From Streptomyces antimicrobicus (GTDB lineage: Bacteria > Actinomycetota > Actinomycetes > Streptomycetales > Streptomycetaceae): a DNA stretch of 64,000 bases. The stretch spans positions 1 to 64,000 of the forward strand of contig NZ_JAJAUY010000016.1 of the NCBI RefSeq assembly GCF_020532625.1, read 5' to 3'. The position numbers and the translations under genes are program-made. The notes under the pieces are model-generated. The model was not told the origin of the DNA. It did no database searches and saw only the letters and a program-made list of their open reading frames with translations. Positions 59,407 to 64,000 of the stretch are shown piece by piece (the stretch's first letter is position 1; each line of letters starts with the position of its first letter).

Positions 59407-60579
59407 ATGTCCACCGTCGTGCCTCCCCTGTCCGCCGTGCGCGAGGGCGCCCACGGCGTCCCCGCACAGGCGAGGAACTCCGCTGCGCGCAGGCCCCGCC
59501 TCTACGTGCTCGACGGGCTGCGGCTGATCGCCGCCCTGTCGGTGGTCGCCTTCCACTGGGCGGGCGTCAACATCCACCCGGAGGTGTGGGGACAGAAGCC
59601 GCAGACGCTGATGCCCGACACGCACCGCTTCGCCGCCTACGGCTGGATGGGCGTGCAGCTGTTCTTCCTCATCAGCGGCTTCGTCATCTGCATGTCCTGC
59701 TGGGGACGTTCGCCGCGGGACTATTTCACCTCCCGCGTCGTGCGCCTGTACCCCGCCTACTGGGCCGGGATCGTCATCACCACGCTGGTGGTGAACTTCG
59801 CGGCGACGGTCCGTCCGAGCCGCGGGCCGATGAGCATCAGCGACGTGCTGACCAACCTGACGATGCTGGAGCGTCCGCTCGGCGTCACCGAGGCGGACGG
59901 CGTCTACTGGACCCTCTGGATCGAGCTGCGCTTCTACCTGCTGTTCGCCGTCGTCGCCGTGATGGGGCTGACCTACCGCCGGGTGCTCGCCTTCTGCGGC
60001 ATCTGGGCCATCCTCGCCGTGATCACCCCCGGCGTGGACAGCAAGCTCATGGACACGGTCTTCATGCCGCAGGACGCCCCGTACTTCATCGCGGGCGTGG
60101 CCATGTACCTGATCTACCGCTTCGGGGTGAACCCGATGCTGCTGGGTGTGGTCGGGTTCTCCTGGCTGATCGCGCAGAACCGGCTGCACGTCACCGTCGG
60201 CGGCTACGAGTACGAGGTGCACCACACCCTGTCCTGGCCGGTGATGGCGTTCATCTCGGCCGCGGCCTTCCTCGTGATGCTCGCCGTGTCGATGGGCGCC
60301 TTCAACTGGGTGCGCTGGAAGTGGCTGACCGTCGCCGGCGCCCTGACGTACCCGGTCTACCTGCTGCACCAGGAGCTCGGCTGGGCCATGATCCGCTGGG
60401 GCCGGGACCACGGCATCGCGCCGTTCCCGCTGCTCGCGATCTGCCTGACGGTGATCCTGCTGCTGTCCTGGCTGGTCCACCGCTTCGTCGAACGCCCGCT
60501 GTCCGGCGTGCTCAAGCGGCTGCTGGACGGGGCCCGGCTCACCGTGCCCAAGGCGGACCCGCCGGTCGTGCCCCGGTAG
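59407..60579 (+). CDS. Acyltransferase family 3 membrane protein
   Basis: The 390-residue protein starts at ATG 59407 (GGAGAAG about 10 bases upstream). After a ~35-residue cytoplasmic arm come ten or more helices. Family motifs are LDGLRLIAALSVVAFHW (catalytic His), MGVQLFFLISGFVICMS, SRVVRLYPAYW (R-x-x-R-x-x-P), YWTLWIELRFYLLFAVVAV and YPVYLLHQELGW. These O-acyltransferases decorate surface glycans, lipids or antibiotics with acetyl groups. The target is unknown, though nearby wall-polymer genes fit surface decoration. Confidence 0.92.
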   Translation: MSTVVPPLSAVREGAHGVPAQARNSAARRPRLYVLDGLRLIAALSVVAFHWAGVNIHPEVWGQKPQTLMPDTHRFAAYGWMGVQLFFLISGFVICMSCWGRSPRDYFTSRVVRLYPAYWAGIVITTLVVNFAATVRPSRGPMSISDVLTNLTMLERPLGVTEADGVYWTLWIELRFYLLFAVVAVMGLTYRRVLAFCGIWAILAVITPGVDSKLMDTVFMPQDAPYFIAGVAMYLIYRFGVNPMLLGVVGFSWLIAQNRLHVTVGGYEYEVHHTLSWPVMAFISAAAFLVMLAVSMGAFNWVRWKWLTVAGALTYPVYLLHQELGWAMIRWGRDHGIAPFPLLAICLTVILLLSWLVHRFVERPLSGVLKRLLDGARLTVPKADPPVVPR

Positions 60580-60727
60580 GGGTGCCACGCACCGCAGGTG
60601 CCGGCCTGCCGGGATTGGTCCCTTCCCGGCCCCCTCATCTAATCTTTCAAGTCGAGCCCGGTCCGGATCTCCCAAGTGCCGAGGCCATCGACGGCAGGCG
60701 TCCCCAGGGACCGGAAGGTACGCGTAC

Positions 60728-62272
60728 ATGACCACCAGCAGCACGGCCGTGACGCCCGGAACGGGCGCCGGCCGTCCCGGTTCGGCCGCCGTACCCGCCG
60801 GGCCGCACGCCGGCCCGGACGCCACCCCGACGCCGGCCCTGGCCCGTTTCGACTGGCTGTGGGCCGCCCTGTTGACGTTCGCCGTCGCCTGCACGGGCGG
60901 CGGCGTCGCCCAGCCCTGGCGGGACGAGCTCGCCAGCTGGCACGCCGCCCGGCGCGGCACCGGCGACCTCGTGGACATGCTCGGCAACGTCGACGCGGTC
61001 TCCGGCGTCTACTACCTGGTCCTGCACGGCTGGGTCTCCCTCGCCGGCGACTCGCCGGCCATGCTGCGGATGCCCTCGGCGCTGGCCATGGCCGGCGCGG
61101 CGGCGTTCGTGGTGCTCACCGCCCGCAGGCTCTTCGACCGCCGGGTCGCGGTCTTCGCCGGGGTGCTCTTCGCCCTGGTGCCCGCCGTCTCCAAGTACGG
61201 GCAGGAGGCCCGCTCCTACGCCTTCGTGGTCCTGGCCGTGTCCGCCGCCACCTGGCTGCTGCTGCGGGCGCTGGAGCGGCCGACCGCCAAGCGCTGGCTG
61301 CCGTACGCCGTGGCCGTCGCCGCCGCCGGGCTCTTCCACATCGTCTCGCTGCTGGTCCTGCTGCCGCACGGCCTGATCGTGCTGGGACGCTGGTGGGGCT
61401 CGCGGTCCCGGCGGCTGCTGGTCGGCTACGTGCTCACGGTCGCGGTCGCCCTGCTGCCGGTGGTCCCGCTGGTGCTGCTCGGCCGGCGCCAGGTGGGTCG
61501 GCAGATCAGCTGGCTGACGGCCCCGCACCTGCGGGACCTCGCCGGCACGTGGAGCAACCTCGTCGCCTCTCCGCTGACCAGCTACGCGCTGCTGGCCGCG
61601 GCCCTGCTGCCGCTGGCCTGGACCCGCGGCCGCCGCCCGGCCGCGGAGCTCGCCCTGGTGGCCGCGCTGCCGATCGGCGTGGCCTGGGTGATCTCGCACG
61701 GCTCGACCTCGTACTTCCTCGACCGCTACCTGCTCTTCACGCTGCCCGCCTGGGTCGTGCTGGCCGCGGCCGGCCTCGGGGCGCTGCGCCCGCGGGCGCT
61801 CGGCGTGACCGGCCTGGTGGTGCTCGTGGCGCTCGGCATGACCGACCAGCGGCACCTGCGCACCAAGTACGCCAAGGACGGCACGGACGGCAAGCGGGTC
61901 GCCGAGGTCATCGCCAAGGACTACAAGCCCGGTGACGGGTTCGCGCCGGTCCGCGGCAGCGACCGGGTGTTCATGATCGACTTCACGGTCGAGTACTACC
62001 TGCCCGGCAAGGTGAAGCTGAAGGACGTCTTCGCCGAACGCTCGGCGGTGGCCGACGACGACCTCTTCCCGGTGGAGTGCGAACAGGCCGCGCGGTGCGC
62101 GACCGACCTGAACGGCACCCAGCGGGTGTGGGTGGTCACCTGGAGCGGGACCTCCAACCCGTACCACAAGTTCCCCGAGGCCCAGCAGAAGGCCCTGAAG
62201 GACCACTACAAGCCGGTCAGGACGACCAAGCTCGGCAACCTCCAGGTCACCCTGGTCGAACGCGCGCGCTGA
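60728..62272 (+). CDS. GT-C-fold membrane glycosyltransferase (GT39/PMT-like)
   Basis: The 514-residue protein starts at ATG 60728 after GGAAGG. About 11 helices fill residues 45-365, with the first external loop PWRDELASWHAARRGTGDLVDML containing the DE pair expected of GT-C enzymes (D near the first helix). A soluble C-terminal domain (about 375-514) follows. GT-C enzymes use polyprenyl-phosphate sugars, matching the polyprenol-phosphate mannosyltransferase nearby. Donor and acceptor are unknown. It faces the LCP gene with only 6 bases between the stops. Confidence 0.86.
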   Translation: MTTSSTAVTPGTGAGRPGSAAVPAGPHAGPDATPTPALARFDWLWAALLTFAVACTGGGVAQPWRDELASWHAARRGTGDLVDMLGNVDAVSGVYYLVLHGWVSLAGDSPAMLRMPSALAMAGAAAFVVLTARRLFDRRVAVFAGVLFALVPAVSKYGQEARSYAFVVLAVSAATWLLLRALERPTAKRWLPYAVAVAAAGLFHIVSLLVLLPHGLIVLGRWWGSRSRRLLVGYVLTVAVALLPVVPLVLLGRRQVGRQISWLTAPHLRDLAGTWSNLVASPLTSYALLAAALLPLAWTRGRRPAAELALVAALPIGVAWVISHGSTSYFLDRYLLFTLPAWVVLAAAGLGALRPRALGVTGLVVLVALGMTDQRHLRTKYAKDGTDGKRVAEVIAKDYKPGDGFAPVRGSDRVFMIDFTVEYYLPGKVKLKDVFAERSAVADDDLFPVECEQAARCATDLNGTQRVWVVTWSGTSNPYHKFPEAQQKALKDHYKPVRTTKLGNLQVTLVERAR

Positions 62273-62278
62273 CGCCCC

Positions 62279-63766
62279 TCACCCCCCGCACACCACCTGG
62301 TCCCCCGTCACCACGCCCGCCGTCGAGCCCTGGTACGGGTCCTCCGCGCGGACCGGGGTCACCTTCTTGTACTCCGAGCCCGCCGTGACCAGCAGGGTGC
62401 GGCCCTGGCCGGGGACCGCGCGGAGTTCGGAGCCGGGCAGGGCCGTGGCCAGGGTGCGGGCCGAGCGGTCCCAGCGGGGGTCGTAGGCGATCACGGTGCG
62501 GCGGACCTCGCGGCTGGCCGCGTTGCCGGGGGTGCGGGTGGTGTTGAAGCCGGTGGCCCGCAGGGCCGCGTCCACCCGGCCGCCGAGGCCGTCGATCCGG
62601 GTGCCGTTCTCCACCTGCACCCGGATCTGCTGCGGGGGCACGTCCACCGGGACCGCCGCGGGCTGCTGGCGCGCCCCCGGCCGGGCCGGGGCCAGCGGGC
62701 GGTCCTCGCGCAGGGCCGCGAAGAGTTCGGCGGCCTTGCGCTCGTCCCACTTCACGGTCGAGCCGATGCCCTTGACCTGGTACGAGGCGTTGCCGATCGG
62801 CACCGAGGCGAACTCCGACGACGACGGGCCGAAGTCCCGCATCGCCTGCCCGAGCGCCAGCATCTGCTGCGAGCCGAAGCCGCGGTCGGCCCGGACCGAG
62901 CCCAGCAGCGTCGAGCTGACCTCCTTGAACTTCACCGGGTTCAGCAGCACGCCGCCGCTCGTGGCCTCCTTGACCAGCGCGGCCATGAAGCGCTGCTGGC
63001 GCTGCATCCGCCCGAGGTCGGCGGCCCCGTCGACATGGCGGGCCCGGACGTACTGCAGGGCCTGGCCGCCGGTGAGCCGGTGGGTGCCGGGCATCAGCTC
63101 CAGTCCGGTGTTGGCGTCGCGCAGCGGCTTGGCGGTGCAGATCTCCACCCCGCCGATCGCGTCGACGGTCTTCATGAAGCTGGTGAAGTCCACCTCCAGG
63201 TAGTGGTCGATCTTCACCCGGGTCATGTTCTCGACGGTCCGCACGGTCAGGTTGGGGCCGCCCTCGGCGTAGGCGGCGTTCAGCTTCACCGGATGCGGCT
63301 GGTGCTCCTTGCCGCTGACCTCGTCGCGGTGCGCGGGCACCTCGGCGTAGGAGTCGCGCGGCAGGCTGACGACGCTGGCGCGGCGCCGGTCGGCCGAGAG
63401 GTGCACCAGCATCATGGTGTCGGTGCAGTGGCAGGGGGCGCCACCCAGCCGGTACGCCCGCTTCTGCTCGGGGGTGATCCGGTCCCGGCCGTCGGTGCCC
63501 ACGAGCAGCACGTTCGTGCCGTGGCCGGCCTTGGGGCGGTTCTTCATGTCCTTGAACGGGTCCACCCGCTCGATCCCGGTGTCCAGCCCCGTCATCACCG
63601 CGTGCCCGATCGCCCCCGAGCCCAGCACCACCACCGACACCGCCCCGGCCAGCCGCACGCCCCAGCGCGGCCGCCGCTCCCCGCGCCGCGCCGGGCCGCC
63701 CCCGCGGCCCCGCCGGGCGGGCCGCGGGACCTCGGGCGGACGGGGGTAACGGTGCGGCTCGGGCAC
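62279..63766 (-). CDS. LCP-family protein with LytR C-terminal domain
   Basis: The 495-residue protein starts at GTG 63766: GGAGG lies 7 bases upstream, while the GTG at 63775 directly abuts it. A basic arm (1-35), one transmembrane helix (about 37-58), the LCP domain (about 85-280: NVLLVGTDGRDR, CTDTMMLVHLSADRRRASVVSLPRDSYAEVP, VKLNAAYAEGGPNLTVRTVENMTRVKIDHYLEVDF, LTGGQALQYVRARHVDGAADLGRMQRQQRFM) and a LytR_C domain (about 375-470, IRVQVENGTRIDGLGGRVDAALRATGF) follow. It attaches glycopolymers to peptidoglycan. It is divergent from a glycosyltransferase. Confidence 0.95.
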   Translation of the reverse strand: MPEPHRYPRPPEVPRPARRGRGGGPARRGERRPRWGVRLAGAVSVVVLGSGAIGHAVMTGLDTGIERVDPFKDMKNRPKAGHGTNVLLVGTDGRDRITPEQKRAYRLGGAPCHCTDTMMLVHLSADRRRASVVSLPRDSYAEVPAHRDEVSGKEHQPHPVKLNAAYAEGGPNLTVRTVENMTRVKIDHYLEVDFTSFMKTVDAIGGVEICTAKPLRDANTGLELMPGTHRLTGGQALQYVRARHVDGAADLGRMQRQQRFMAALVKEATSGGVLLNPVKFKEVSSTLLGSVRADRGFGSQQMLALGQAMRDFGPSSSEFASVPIGNASYQVKGIGSTVKWDERKAAELFAALREDRPLAPARPGARQQPAAVPVDVPPQQIRVQVENGTRIDGLGGRVDAALRATGFNTTRTPGNAASREVRRTVIAYDPRWDRSARTLATALPGSELRAVPGQGRTLLVTAGSEYKKVTPVRAEDPYQGSTAGVVTGDQVVCGG

Positions 63767-63910
63767 GGGGAACACCTCCGCGGCGGCGAGGGAGATTCGT
63801 CAGAACAGTAGGCCCATACGATCAGCGACCGTCCGTACTGCTCGTCCGGCGCGCACCCGTTTCCCCCGTACGCGGTAACGTGACATCGATACCCGACCGT
63901 GAAGGACCCC

Positions 63911-64000
63911 ATGCCCACCCAGCAGCCCGCAGTCTCGGTGATCATGCCGGTGCTCAACGAGGAGCGCCATCTGCGCGACTCCGTCCGGCACATCCTCGGG
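63911..64000 (+). CDS. Glycosyltransferase family 2, start only
   Basis: The first 30 residues are visible, from ATG 63911 with AAGGA 5 bases upstream, to the window edge. The GT2 N-terminal motif VSVIMPVLNEERHLRDSV is clear. The rest lies beyond the window. It is divergent from the LCP gene, so a role in wall-polymer assembly is plausible. Confidence 0.82.
   Translation, partial: MPTQQPAVSVIMPVLNEERHLRDSVRHILG

Overview
The window is a stretch of a high-GC actinomycete chromosome, almost certainly a Streptomyces. The coding frames have strongly GC-rich third positions, GTG and TTG starts are common, gene content is typical of the genus (Rpf proteins with LysM, DivIC, class E sortase-type LAxTG signal, LCP proteins), and the single tRNA gene is tRNA-Leu with anticodon UAA, i.e. 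bldA. Most of the window is core chromosome. I see no insertion sequence, prophage, integrase or CRISPR array.

Layout. 1-4400: a truncated YfhO-like membrane protein, a SurA-like lipoprotein, a MazG pyrophosphohydrolase and a flavohemoglobin with what looks like a leaderless GTG start. 4490-15200: a cytochrome P450, two resuscitation-promoting-factor genes (the second behind a c-di-AMP riboswitch), enolase, DivIC, DUF501, a Ppx/GppA phosphatase, a type II NADH dehydrogenase with Rex-like operators upstream, and a cyclopropane-fatty-acid-synthase-type methyltransferase. 15200-27200: a MacB/FtsX-type ABC exporter pair, bldA, a Bax-inhibitor-1 membrane protein, small conserved genes, a thiolase, an SGNH hydrolase and cystathionine beta-synthase. 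27300-37400: an RpiR-type regulator, a FAD monooxygenase/TetR divergon with clear operators, a PLP decarboxylase divergent from hutU, and a histidine-utilisation operon (hutU, an M20 amidohydrolase, hutF, hutI). 37500-41730: four tightly packed genes for secreted or cell-surface proteins. 41680-50300: a POT peptide transporter, a two-component system, a GtrA protein, purK-purE, an M19 dipeptidase and a second dipeptidase-like gene that has lost nearly all metal ligands. 50300-64000: a VOC/CGNR divergon with repeated operator motifs, a GNAT protein, a small secreted protein, UDP-glucose dehydrogenase, acyl-CoA dehydrogenase, a nucleotidyltransferase and polyprenol-phosphate glycosyltransferase pair, two LCP wall-ligation proteins, a thioesterase, an acyltransferase, a membrane glycosyltransferase and the start of another glycosyltransferase.

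Themes. Much of the window serves the cell envelope: Rpf enzymes, DivIC, LCP proteins, sugar-nucleotide and glycosyltransferase genes, and the four-gene surface cluster. The hut genes form a three-gene translationally coupled unit followed closely by hutI; an M20-type hydrolase sits where a formylglutamate deformylase would be expected, and hutH is not here. Several divergent promoters carry clear palindromes beside a regulator gene, so testable regulator-operator pairs are frequent. The least explained items are the surface-protein cluster at 37548-41728 and the metal-less dipeptidase paralogue at 49292-50314.
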